Of a stretch of DNA of 64,000 nt, positions 8,596 to 16,168 are shown piece by piece. The notes under the pieces were generated by a model. That model made no database searches. It was not told the DNA's origin and was given only the letters and a program-made list of their open reading frames with translations. Source of the DNA: JAXLRU01 sp046330935 (GTDB taxonomy: Bacteria; Actinomycetota; Actinomycetes; Actinomycetales; Kineosporiaceae); NCBI GenBank assembly GCA_046330935.1, contig JAXLRU010000007.1, positions 186,001 to 250,000 on the forward strand, read 5' to 3'. How positions within the stretch are numbered: position 1 is the first letter of the stretch; every line of letters starts with the position of its first letter. The translations under genes and the position numbers were made by a program.

Positions 8596-9759
8596 GTGAG
8601 CGACCAGACCGACCTGTCCCCCGCCACCGTCGCCGTCACCGCGGGACGCCCCCCGCGCACGCCCGACCAGCCCGTCAACCCGTCGGTGGAGCTGTCCTCC
8701 ACCTACCAGGCGAGCCCCATGAGCGGGGACGGCGACCGCGTCTACGCCCGCTGGGGCAACGCCACGTGGCCGGCGTTCGAGGAGGTCCTCGGCCGCCTCG
8801 AGGGCGGGCAGGCCCTGCTGTTCTCCTCCGGCATGGCCGCCATCGCCGCCACCCTGTCGCTGGTGCCCGCGGGCGGCCGGGTCGTCGCGCCCCGGCACGC
8901 CTACTCGGGCACCTTGGGCTTGCTCGGCGACCTCGCCGCCGCGGGGCGGCTGGAGGTCGAGCAGGTCGACGTGGCCGACACCGACGCCGTGCTCGACGCC
9001 GTCCGCGGCACGCAGGGGCAGGCGCCCGCGGCGCTGCTGTGGGTGGAGACGCCCACGAACCCGATGCTGGAGGTCGCCGACCTTCCCGCGCTCGTCGCGG
9101 GGGCCCGGGCGGCCGGGGCCCTCGTCGCGGCGGACAACACCTTCGCCACGCCGCTCGGTCTGCGCCCGCTCGAGCACGGCGTCGACGTCGTCGTGCACTC
9201 GGTGACGAAGTACCTGTCCGGGCACAGCGACGTCGTCCTGGGCGCGACCGTCGCGGCCGACGCCGCGGTGCACGCCAGGCTCGCCCGCTACCGCACGATG
9301 CACGGCGCGATCGCGGGGCCTTTCGAGGCGTGGCTGGCGCTGCGGGGCCTGCGCACGCTCGCGCTGCGCGTGGAGCGGGCGGGCGCCAACGCCGCCGAGC
9401 TGGCACGCAGGTTGAGCGAGCACCCGGCCGTCGCGCGCGTCCGCCACCCCTCGCTGCCCGAGGACCCGGGCCACGCCCGCGCCGCCGCCCAGATGCGGGG
9501 GTTCGGGGCGATCGTGGCGATCGAGGTCGCCGGCGGGGCGGACGCCGCCGAACGCCTGTGCGCCGCCACGCAGGTCTGGGCCCACGCGACGAGCCTGGGC
9601 GGCGTCGAGAGCTCACTCGAGCGGCGCCGGCGCCAGCCGGCCGAGAGCCGCACCGTGCCCGAGTCCCTCGTGCGCCTGTCGGTGGGGATCGAGGACGTCG
9701 AGGACCTCTGGCGCGACCTGGAACAGGCGCTCGCCGCGAGCAGCGGGCCCGGAGCCTAG
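8596..9759 (+). CDS. Trans-sulfuration PLP enzyme (cystathionine gamma-lyase/synthase-like)
   Basis: A 387-residue fold-type I PLP enzyme of the Cys/Met metabolism family. The Schiff-base lysine is Lys205 in HSVTKYLSGHSD, and Asp180 in AADNTFATP holds the pyridine nitrogen. The N-terminal NPSVELSSTYQ and YARWGNATWPAFEEVLGRLEGG motifs are typical. The C-terminus keeps RLSVGIEDVEDLWRDLEQAL. Whether it splits cystathionine, makes it, or degrades methionine cannot be told from sequence. GTG 8596 follows TAGGGT (8584-8589) by 6 nt, so the mRNA is probably leaderless. It converges on gpsA; the two stop codons overlap in the palindrome CTAG (9756-9759). Confidence 0.88.
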   Translation: MSDQTDLSPATVAVTAGRPPRTPDQPVNPSVELSSTYQASPMSGDGDRVYARWGNATWPAFEEVLGRLEGGQALLFSSGMAAIAATLSLVPAGGRVVAPRHAYSGTLGLLGDLAAAGRLEVEQVDVADTDAVLDAVRGTQGQAPAALLWVETPTNPMLEVADLPALVAGARAAGALVAADNTFATPLGLRPLEHGVDVVVHSVTKYLSGHSDVVLGATVAADAAVHARLARYRTMHGAIAGPFEAWLALRGLRTLALRVERAGANAAELARRLSEHPAVARVRHPSLPEDPGHARAAAQMRGFGAIVAIEVAGGADAAERLCAATQVWAHATSLGGVESSLERRRRQPAESRTVPESLVRLSVGIEDVEDLWRDLEQALAASSGPGA

Positions 9760-10778
9760 GCGGTCTCGACCTTGCGGGGCCGCCCGAGCAGCCGCGGGGT
9801 CATCTCCCAGACGGGCAGGCCCTCGTGGACGACGGCGACCACCTGTTCGGTGATCGGCATCTCGATCCCGTGCCGGGACGCCAGCTCGAGGATCGGCCGG
9901 CACGACTTGACGGCCTCGGCGGTCTGGCGGGTCATGCCCACGACCTCCTCGACGCTGAGCCCGCGGCCCAGATGCACCCCGAACGTCCGGTTGCGGGACA
10001 GCGGCGACGCGCAGGTGGCCACCAGGTCGCCCAGGCCCGCCAGCCCGGCCATCGTCGCCGGCTCCGCGCCCAGCGCGAGCCCGAGCCGCGTCGTCTCGGT
10101 GAGCCCCCGGGTGATGATCGAGGCCTTGCTGTTGTCGCCGTAGCCCATGCCCTCGGCGATGCCCACGGCCAGCGCGATGACGTTCTTCACCGCGCCGCCG
10201 AGCTCGACGCCCACGACGTCGGTCTGCGTGTACAGGCGCAGGTAGGGGGCCGAGGCGAGGTGCGCGACCCGCTCGGCGGCGGCGAGGTCCTCGCACGCCA
10301 CCACCGTGGCGGTGGGCTGCCGCTGGGCGATCTCGAGGGCCAGGTTGGGGCCCGAGATGACGGCGATCCGCTCCGGCCCGGCGCCCGTCGCCTCGGAGAT
10401 CACCTCGGACATGCGGCGCAGCGTCCCGAGCTCCACGCCCTTCATCAGCGAGACGAGGACGGCGTCGGGCGGGATCAGGTCGCGCCACTGCGCCAGGTTC
10501 TCGCGCAGCGTCTGCGACGGCACGGCCAGGACCACGACGCCGGCCCCGCCCAGCGCCGCAGCCGCGTCGGTCGTGGCCTTCAGCGCTGCGGGCAGGGCGA
10601 GCGACCCCAGGTAGGCGGAGTTGCGGTGGCGGGTCGAGATGTCGTCGCAGACCTCGGGGCGGCGCCCCCAGATCGTGACGTCGCGCCCGGCGTCGGCGAG
10701 GACCAGCCCGAAGGTGGTGCCCCACGAGCCGGCCCCCATGACGGCCACCCGCTCCTGCGTCGGTGCCGCCTCGTTCAC
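9756..10778 (-). CDS. gpsA: Glycerol-3-phosphate dehydrogenase [NAD(P)+]
   Basis: GpsA reduces dihydroxyacetone phosphate to sn-glycerol 3-phosphate, the backbone of phospholipids. The 340-residue protein starts with the Rossmann motif VAVMGAGSWGTTFG, and contains VSLMKGVELGT, SGPNLALEIA, the catalytic-lysine segment GVELGGAVKNVIALAVG, and the RNRTFGVHLGRG anion-binding segment. Its GTG start (10778) overlaps the stop of plsC in GTGA, so plsC and gpsA are translated as a pair. That makes sense: gpsA supplies the acceptor that the acyltransferase upstream uses. Confidence 0.95.
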   Translation of the reverse strand: MNEAAPTQERVAVMGAGSWGTTFGLVLADAGRDVTIWGRRPEVCDDISTRHRNSAYLGSLALPAALKATTDAAAALGGAGVVVLAVPSQTLRENLAQWRDLIPPDAVLVSLMKGVELGTLRRMSEVISEATGAGPERIAVISGPNLALEIAQRQPTATVVACEDLAAAERVAHLASAPYLRLYTQTDVVGVELGGAVKNVIALAVGIAEGMGYGDNSKASIITRGLTETTRLGLALGAEPATMAGLAGLGDLVATCASPLSRNRTFGVHLGRGLSVEEVVGMTRQTAEAVKSCRPILELASRHGIEMPITEQVVAVVHEGLPVWEMTPRLLGRPRKVETA

Positions 10779-11566
10779 GCGGGGACGTCCCCGCCCTCGG
10801 CCGCGGCGTCGGCGCCACTGCCGGCGTCGGCGCCACTGCCGGCGTCCCGCGCCGGTTCGCCGGACCGGGCGGTACGGCCGTCGATGCGGGAGCCGGGCGC
10901 CTTCTCCCCGCGCAGCTTCTCCAGCAGCACGGTGATCTCGTCGAGGATCGTGTCGGTCGCCGCCCGCAGGGTGGGGCCGTCGAGGCGGCCCTGGAAGGCG
11001 GACAGGTCCACCGGCGGCCCCGCGAGGATCCGGATCGTGCGGCGCGGGAACAGCTTGGGGCGCTTGGCGTAGGGCGGCAGGATCTCCTGCACGCCCCACT
11101 GCGCCATCGGGATCACGGGGCAGCCGGTGGTCAGCGCCACCCGGGCCGCACCCGTCTTGCCCGACATCGGCCACAGGCCGCGGTCGCGGGTGAGCGTGGC
11201 CTCGGGGTAGATGACGACGCCCTCCCCCGCCTCGACCGCGGCGACCGCCGCCGAGAACGCCCGGCCGGCGTCGGCCGTGTCCCGGTAGACGGGGATCTGG
11301 CCCGCCCCCCGCAGGACCGGCCCGACGACGCGCCCCTTGAACAGGGACGCCTTGGCCAGGAACCGCGGCGGGATGCCCTGGTCGTGCATGAAGTGCGCCA
11401 CCACCAGCGGGTCCAGGTGCGACATGTGGTTGGCGCAGACGACGAAGCCGCCCGAACGCGGCAGGTGCTCGGCCCCGGCCCAGTCCTGCTTCGTCAGGGT
11501 GGCCAGCGGCGGGCGGAGCACGCCGGCCGCGAGGCGGTAGGCGGCGCCGGAATGGCGAGTCGTCAC
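10775..11566 (-). CDS. plsC: 1-acyl-sn-glycerol-3-phosphate acyltransferase
   Basis: A 263-residue PlsC-family acyltransferase that esterifies lysophosphatidic acid at the inner membrane face. Motif I is NHMSHLDP (H-x4-D catalytic pair), motif III is YPEATLTRDRG (binding the glycerol phosphate), and the last motif is GCPVIPMAQWG. The C-terminal ~40 residues are a low-complexity tail with repeated DAGSGADAGSGADA, encoded by two GGCGCCACTGCC-type DNA repeats at about 10810-10850. GTG at 11566 has GGAGG upstream. Overlap with gpsA indicates one lipid-synthesis operon. Confidence 0.9.
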   Translation of the reverse strand: MTTRHSGAAYRLAAGVLRPPLATLTKQDWAGAEHLPRSGGFVVCANHMSHLDPLVVAHFMHDQGIPPRFLAKASLFKGRVVGPVLRGAGQIPVYRDTADAGRAFSAAVAAVEAGEGVVIYPEATLTRDRGLWPMSGKTGAARVALTTGCPVIPMAQWGVQEILPPYAKRPKLFPRRTIRILAGPPVDLSAFQGRLDGPTLRAATDTILDEITVLLEKLRGEKAPGSRIDGRTARSGEPARDAGSGADAGSGADAAAEGGDVPA

Positions 11567-11765
11567 GCACGTCCTCCGGGACGGGATCAGCCGGGGTGGT
11601 CGGCCACGGCGCGCCGCGGACCGCCCGGCGCCGGGGACGGCGCGGGGCCCGACGGGCGGTCCATAGTCTCCCGCACCCCCGATCGTGTCGAGTCGCCCGC
11701 GAGCCGTGTCGGGCGGGGCCCCGCCCGCGGTGGTGGGGCGCGTCCCGGCTTGGAAGGATCGCGTC

Positions 11766-12443
11766 GTGCGCAGAGGTTCCCCCGCCCGCGGTGCCTGGAC
11801 GGTCGTCATGCCCGTCAAGGGCGGGCCGACGGCCAAGTCCCGCCTGGGCGCCGAGCCGCGGCTGGCCACGGCGATCGCCCTGGACTCGGTCGCCGCCGCC
11901 CTGGGCTGCCCCGCCGTGGGGGCCGTCCTCACCGTCACCGGCGACGACGAGGTGGCCGCGGCCTGCGCGGCGCTCGGGGCGCGGGTCGTGCGCGAGGCCC
12001 GCGCCCAGGGCGGGCTCGACGCCGCCGTCACCCTCGGCGTCGCACGGGCCCGCGGGTCCGGGGCCGGACCGCTCGCGGTGCTGCTGGCCGACGTCCCCGC
12101 GCTGACCCCCGCCGACCTCGCAGCGGCTCTCGACGCCGTCGCCGTCGCCGTCCCCGAGGGCTGTGCCGTCGTGCCCGACGCCGAGGGCACCGGAACCGTC
12201 CTGCTCGCCGCCCCACGCGGGCGCCTGGTACGCCCCTCGTTCGGGGTCGGATCCGCCGCCGCGCACGAGGCCGCGGGCGCCGTCAGGCTCGAGCTCGACG
12301 TGCCCCGCCTGCGCGGTGACGTCGACGACGCCGACGGCCTGGAGCGCGCCCTGGCCCTGGGCGTCGGTCCCCGAACGGCGGCCGCGCTCGCCGCACGCAG
12401 CGCCGCGCCTGTAGGCCGGCGGACCGCCTGCGGCCTAGGCTGA
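11766..12443 (+). CDS. fbiD: Phosphoenolpyruvate/2-phospho-L-lactate guanylyltransferase (F420 pathway)
   Basis: FbiD/CofC activates phosphoenolpyruvate (or 2-phospholactate) with GTP for synthesis of coenzyme F420. The 225-residue nucleotidyltransferase has the N-terminal VVMPVKGGPTAKSRLG, a GTP-binding loop with its lysines, LAVLLADVPALTPADL with the metal-binding aspartate, and the C-terminal LDVPRLRGDVDDADGLERAL segment that is diagnostic for CofC. GTG at 11766 behind GGAAGGA. The partner genes fbiA, fbiB and fbiC are not in the window. In mycobacteria the substrate is PEP; the same is assumed here. The next gene starts 4 nt after the stop. Confidence 0.9.
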   Translation: MRRGSPARGAWTVVMPVKGGPTAKSRLGAEPRLATAIALDSVAAALGCPAVGAVLTVTGDDEVAAACAALGARVVREARAQGGLDAAVTLGVARARGSGAGPLAVLLADVPALTPADLAAALDAVAVAVPEGCAVVPDAEGTGTVLLAAPRGRLVRPSFGVGSAAAHEAAGAVRLELDVPRLRGDVDDADGLERALALGVGPRTAAALAARSAAPVGRRTACGLG

Positions 12444-12447
12444 GCCC

Positions 12448-12675
12448 GTGCAGGCGACCGTTCTCGCGTTCGATCCCACGACCTCCAGCGGCACCCTGGT
12501 GCGCGACGACGGAGTGACGCTGCCGTTCGCCGCCGACGCGTTCGTCGCCTCGCGGCTGCTGCACCTGCGGCCCGGCCAGCGCCTCACCTACGCCCTCGAC
12601 GAGGACGGGCGGGTCGGCGCCCTCGCGCTGGAGACCGCGGGTCAGGCGGGGCGGCGGCTACCCTCGGGCAGGTGA
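12448..12675 (+). CDS. Small cold-shock-domain-like protein
   Basis: A 75-residue protein with a cold-shock/OB-like pattern: ATVLAFDPTTSSGTLVRDDGVTLPFAADAFVASRLLHLRPGQRLTYALDEDGRVGALAL. The FDPxTxSGT and LRPGQR pieces resemble the strand 1-3 and strand 4 turns of cold-shock proteins, but the aromatic RNP motifs (GFGFI, VFVH) are absent, so nucleic-acid binding is uncertain. GTG 12448 is 6 nt after TAGGCT (12436-12441), a leaderless pattern. Its TGA overlaps the GTG of the radical SAM gene. The conserved place beside fbiD suggests a linked role that I cannot name. Confidence 0.65.
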   Translation: MQATVLAFDPTTSSGTLVRDDGVTLPFAADAFVASRLLHLRPGQRLTYALDEDGRVGALALETAGQAGRRLPSGR

Positions 12676-14111
12676 GCGGTCTCGACGTGGTGGTGCGGTA
12701 CCGCAAGGGCTACACCTACGGCCACCACACCATCCTCGCCGCGTTGGAGGTCGAACCCCCGCCGGTGCCGCACGACGTCCACCTCTGCCGGTCGTGGGAG
12801 GACGTCGTCACCCGGATCGAGGCGGGCGTCGAGGTCGGACGCCGCGTCCTGGTCGCCTGGTCGTTCTACTCCCCCGACGCCGCCGCGATGGCCGCCGAGC
12901 TCGCCGCCGTCCGCGCCGCCCTCTGCGAGCGGGGCCACGGCCCCGACGTCGCGGGCGGCCCGGCCCCCGCCGACCCCCATGAGCGCCCCGAGGACCTGCG
13001 CGTCCTGCACGTCGCCGGCGGCGTCCACGCCACCGCCGAACCCCTGGTCACCCTCCGCGCCGGCTGGGACGCCGTCGCCGTCGGCGAGGGGGAGCACACC
13101 TTCACCGCCCTGTGCGCCGCCCTCGCGTCCGGGCAGGACTGGCGCCGCGTCCCCGGCACCACCCACCTCGGCGCCGGCGCGGACCTCCTCGCGGGCGACC
13201 ATCCCGGCCACGGCCGCCTGGTCAAGGCCGGGCCCGCGGTGCGCCGCGACCTCGACGCCTACCCCGCCTTCCCCGTGACCCGCAACCTCACCAACCCCAT
13301 CGAGATCACCCGCGGCTGCGTGTACGCGTGCAAGTTCTGCCAGACGCCGTTCATGTTCTCGGCACGGTTCCGGCACCGGTCGGTGGCCTCGGTGCGCGAG
13401 GCGGTGCGGGTGATGCGCGGGCGCGGACTGCGCGACGTCCGGTTCATCACCCCGACGTCCCTGTCCTACGGCACCCAGGGCGGCGACCCCGACCTGGACG
13501 CCGTGGAGGAACTCCTCGCCGTGACGAAGGAGGAGATCGGACCCACCGGCCGGGTGTTCTTCGGCAGCTTCCCCAGCGAGCTGCGGCCCGAGCACGTCAG
13601 CGCCGAGGCGCTGCGGATGATCGCCCGCTACGCCCACAACCGCGACGTCATCATCGGTGCGCAGTCGGGCTCCGAGGACGTCCTCGCAGGTTCCGGGCGC
13701 GGGCACGGCGCCGCGATCGTCGAGGACGCCGTCCGGCTGGCCGTGCAGGAGGGGTTCCGGCCCAACGTCGACCTCATCTTCGGGATGCCCGGCGAGGGGC
13801 CCGAGGAGGCCCTCGCGACGGTCGCGATGATGAAGCGGCTGACCGCCCTCGGTGCCCGCATGCACGCCCACACGTTCATGCCGCTGCCCGGCACGCCCTG
13901 GCGCAACGAGCCCGCCGGCGTGATCGCCCCCGAGGCCCGCCGCGAGCTGGCGGCGATGACGACGTCGGGCCGCGTCTACGGGTCCTGGGAGAAGCAGGAG
14001 GGCATCGCCGCCGAGATGGCCGCGGTGCGGGCCACCGACCCCGGGTATCGGGCGGGGCGTCCGCGGCGGCTGCGCGAGGCTGCAGGCGACGCTGTCGGCG
14101 GCGGCGACTAG
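12672..14111 (+). CDS. B12-binding domain/radical SAM protein, MJ_1487-like
   Basis: A 479-residue radical SAM enzyme with an N-terminal cobalamin-binding-like domain (about 1-150: VLVAWSFYSPDAAAM, AGGVHAT, VGEGEHTFTAL) and a radical SAM core from about 205. The cluster cysteines are Cys216, Cys220 and Cys223 in RGCVYACKFCQTPFMF. RHRSVASVREAVRVM and RFITPTSLSYGTQGG follow, as in the archaeal MJ_1487 group (TIGR04013 from memory). The B12 lower-ligand DxHxxG motif is not seen. GTG 12672 has TACCCT 7 nt upstream and overlaps the preceding stop, so it may have both its own start and coupling. Substrate unknown; C-methylation or methylthiolation are possible. Confidence 0.8.
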   Translation: MSGLDVVVRYRKGYTYGHHTILAALEVEPPPVPHDVHLCRSWEDVVTRIEAGVEVGRRVLVAWSFYSPDAAAMAAELAAVRAALCERGHGPDVAGGPAPADPHERPEDLRVLHVAGGVHATAEPLVTLRAGWDAVAVGEGEHTFTALCAALASGQDWRRVPGTTHLGAGADLLAGDHPGHGRLVKAGPAVRRDLDAYPAFPVTRNLTNPIEITRGCVYACKFCQTPFMFSARFRHRSVASVREAVRVMRGRGLRDVRFITPTSLSYGTQGGDPDLDAVEELLAVTKEEIGPTGRVFFGSFPSELRPEHVSAEALRMIARYAHNRDVIIGAQSGSEDVLAGSGRGHGAAIVEDAVRLAVQEGFRPNVDLIFGMPGEGPEEALATVAMMKRLTALGARMHAHTFMPLPGTPWRNEPAGVIAPEARRELAAMTTSGRVYGSWEKQEGIAAEMAAVRATDPGYRAGRPRRLREAAGDAVGGGD

Positions 14112-14163
14112 CGTGCCACGGAAGCGGCGGCCGAGGGGCCGCCTGCAGCCACGGGAGGCCACG

Positions 14164-14721
14164 ATGACGACGCTGCCCGGCCGCGAGGCCACCGCCCTGC
14201 TGGTGATCGACGTGCAGAACGGCGTCGTCGCCTCCGCCGCGCGCCGGGACGAGGTGGTCGCCACGATCGCCGGTCTCGTGCAGCGTGCCCGCGGCGAGGG
14301 CGTCCCCGTGGTGTGGGTGCAGCACTCCGCCGACGACCTGCCGCAGGGCTCCCCCGAGTGGCAGTACGTGCCCGAGCTGGTGCCCGCCGAGGGCGAGCCG
14401 GTCGTGCACAAGCGCTACGGGGACTCCTTCGAGGCCACCGACCTCGAGGAGCGGCTCGCCGAGCGCGCCGTCGGGCATCTCGTCGTCTCCGGCGCCCAGA
14501 CCGACGCCTGCATCCGCTCCACCCTGCACGGCGGCCTGGTGCGCGGGTACGACGTCACGCTCGTGACCGACGCGCACACCACGGAGGACCTCTCCCGGTG
14601 GGGCGCCCCCGCCCCCGAGCAGGTCATCGCCCACACCAACCTGTACTGGAGCTTCCAGGAGGCGCCGGGCCGCATCGCGCGCGCCGTGCCCGCCGCCGAG
14701 CTGGAGCTCACGACGGCCTGA
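14164..14721 (+). CDS. Isochorismatase-family cysteine hydrolase
   Basis: A 185-residue isochorismatase-like hydrolase. The catalytic triad of the family is complete: Asp16 in ALLVIDVQNG, Lys83 in VVHKRYGDSF, and Cys116 in SGAQTDACIRSTLHGG, preceded by the usual cis-peptide position. Members hydrolyse isochorismate, nicotinamide, ureidoacrylate or other amides, so the substrate is open. ATG 14164 with GGGAGG 5 nt upstream. It follows the radical SAM gene by 52 nt on the same strand and may be its operon partner, but the gap and own ribosome site leave this undecided. Confidence 0.85.
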   Translation: MTTLPGREATALLVIDVQNGVVASAARRDEVVATIAGLVQRARGEGVPVVWVQHSADDLPQGSPEWQYVPELVPAEGEPVVHKRYGDSFEATDLEERLAERAVGHLVVSGAQTDACIRSTLHGGLVRGYDVTLVTDAHTTEDLSRWGAPAPEQVIAHTNLYWSFQEAPGRIARAVPAAELELTTA

Positions 14722-14732
14722 GCCGCGGGGCG

Positions 14733-14761
14733 CCCGCCTCCGCCCCGGGGGCGGAGGCGGG
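14733..14761. terminator. Terminator between isochorismatase and murA
   Basis: A 12-bp perfect G+C stem (14733-14744 with 14750-14761) with a 5-nt loop lies between two convergent genes and can stop transcription from both sides. Confidence 0.7.
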
Positions 14762-14770
14762 GCCGGCCTA

Positions 14771-16090
14771 TCAGCTGCGGTCGTAGTTGGCGCCGAGCGC
14801 GTCCAGCTTGTCCTGGAAGTGCTCGTAGCCACGGTCGATCAGGTTGATGCCGCGCACCCGCGAGGTGCCCTCGGCCGCCAGCGCGGCGATGAGGTGGCTG
14901 AAGCCACCGCGGAGGTCGGGCACCTCGATGTCAGTGCCGTGCAGCTTCGACGGGCCCGAGATGACGGCCGAGTGCTTGAAGTTGCGCGAGCCGAACCGGC
15001 ACGCGCGCCCGCCGAGGCACTCGCGGTACAGCTGGATCTGGGCGCCCATCTCGCGCAGGGCATGGGTGAAGCCGAAGCGGTTCTCGTAGACCGTCTCGTG
15101 CACGATCGACAGGCCGCTGGCCTGGGTCAGCGCCACGACGAGCGGCTGCTGCCAGTCGGTCATGAAGCCGGGGTGCACGTCGGTCTCCAGCACCAGCGAG
15201 TTCAGCTCGCCGCCGGGGTGGCCGAACGTGATGCCGTCGTCGTCGATCTCCAGGACGCCGCCGACCTTCCGGAACACGTTGAGGAAGGTCATCATCTCGG
15301 GCTGGCGCGCGCCCTGGACGCGGATGCGGCCCTTCGTCGCCAGGGCCGCACACGCCCACGACGCCGCCTCGATCCGGTCGGGCAGCGCGCGGTGGGTGTA
15401 GCCGCCGAGCTTCTCGACGCCCTCGACCGTGATCACGCGGTCGGTGTCGACGCTGATGATCGCGCCCATCTTCTGCAGGACGGCGATGAGATCCATGATC
15501 TCGGGCTCGATCGCGGCGTTGCGCAGCTCGGTGACGCCCTCGGCGCGCACCGCGGTCAGCAGCACCTGCTCGGTGGTGCCGACGCTCGGATAGGGCAGCG
15601 ACAACTTGGTGCCCTGCAGCCGCTGCGGCGCCGTCAGGGCGATGCCGTGCGGCTTCTTCTCGACCTGGGCGCCGAACTGGCGCAGGACGTCGAGGTGGTA
15701 GTTGATCGGCCGGTCACCGATGCGGCACCCGCCGAGGTCGGGGATGAACGCCTCGCCGAGGCGGTGCAGCAGCGGCCCGCAGAAGAGGATCGGGATGCGG
15801 CTCGACCCGGCGTGCGCGTCGATGTCGGCCACGTGGGCCAGCTCGACCTCGCTGGGGTCGAGCACGAGCTCGCCCTCCCCCTCCTCGGAGGAGGTGACGC
15901 CGACGCCGTGCAACTCCAGGAGTTCGGTGACGACCTGCACGTCCCGGATCCGCGGGACGTTGCGCAGCCGGCTCGGTTCCTCACCCAGCAGGGCGGCGAC
16001 CATCGCCTTGGAGACGAAGTTCTTGGCTCCCCGGACGGTGATGCTTCCCTGCAGCGGCGTGCCGCCGTAGACGGTGAGGACGTCGGTCAT
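14771..16090 (-). CDS. murA: UDP-N-acetylglucosamine 1-carboxyvinyltransferase
   Basis: MurA transfers enolpyruvate from PEP to UDP-GlcNAc, the first committed step of peptidoglycan synthesis. The 439-residue protein has GAKNFVSKA (Lys23, Asn24 of the active site) and DLGGCRIGDRPINYHLD, where Cys122 corresponds to the fosfomycin-sensitive catalytic cysteine of E. coli MurA (Cys115). Later motifs include RIEAASWACAALATKGRIRVQGA and PGFMTDWQQPLVVALTQASG with the catalytic Asp/general base. The ATG at 16090 is preceded by CACGAT; no clear ribosome site. Some actinobacteria have two murA genes; only one is visible here. It is monocistronic. Confidence 0.93.
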   Translation of the reverse strand: MTDVLTVYGGTPLQGSITVRGAKNFVSKAMVAALLGEEPSRLRNVPRIRDVQVVTELLELHGVGVTSSEEGEGELVLDPSEVELAHVADIDAHAGSSRIPILFCGPLLHRLGEAFIPDLGGCRIGDRPINYHLDVLRQFGAQVEKKPHGIALTAPQRLQGTKLSLPYPSVGTTEQVLLTAVRAEGVTELRNAAIEPEIMDLIAVLQKMGAIISVDTDRVITVEGVEKLGGYTHRALPDRIEAASWACAALATKGRIRVQGARQPEMMTFLNVFRKVGGVLEIDDDGITFGHPGGELNSLVLETDVHPGFMTDWQQPLVVALTQASGLSIVHETVYENRFGFTHALREMGAQIQLYRECLGGRACRFGSRNFKHSAVISGPSKLHGTDIEVPDLRGGFSHLIAALAAEGTSRVRGINLIDRGYEHFQDKLDALGANYDRS

Positions 16091-16168
16091 GCCCCCATCG
16101 TGACGCACGCCCCGCCCGTTGTCCCAACCGCCCACGCCGGAGCGTCGCGAGGCCCTCCGAGCGCGTGC

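Noticed and set aside
8520..11072. 850-codon plus-strand frame over the PLP enzyme and gpsA
   Set aside because: It spans the stop region between two real genes and has no recognisable motif.
12672..14721. RiPP maturation cluster (radical SAM plus hydrolase)
   Set aside because: No precursor peptide with a repeated or Cys-rich core is found nearby, and the radical SAM protein lacks a SPASM or peptide-recognition domain.
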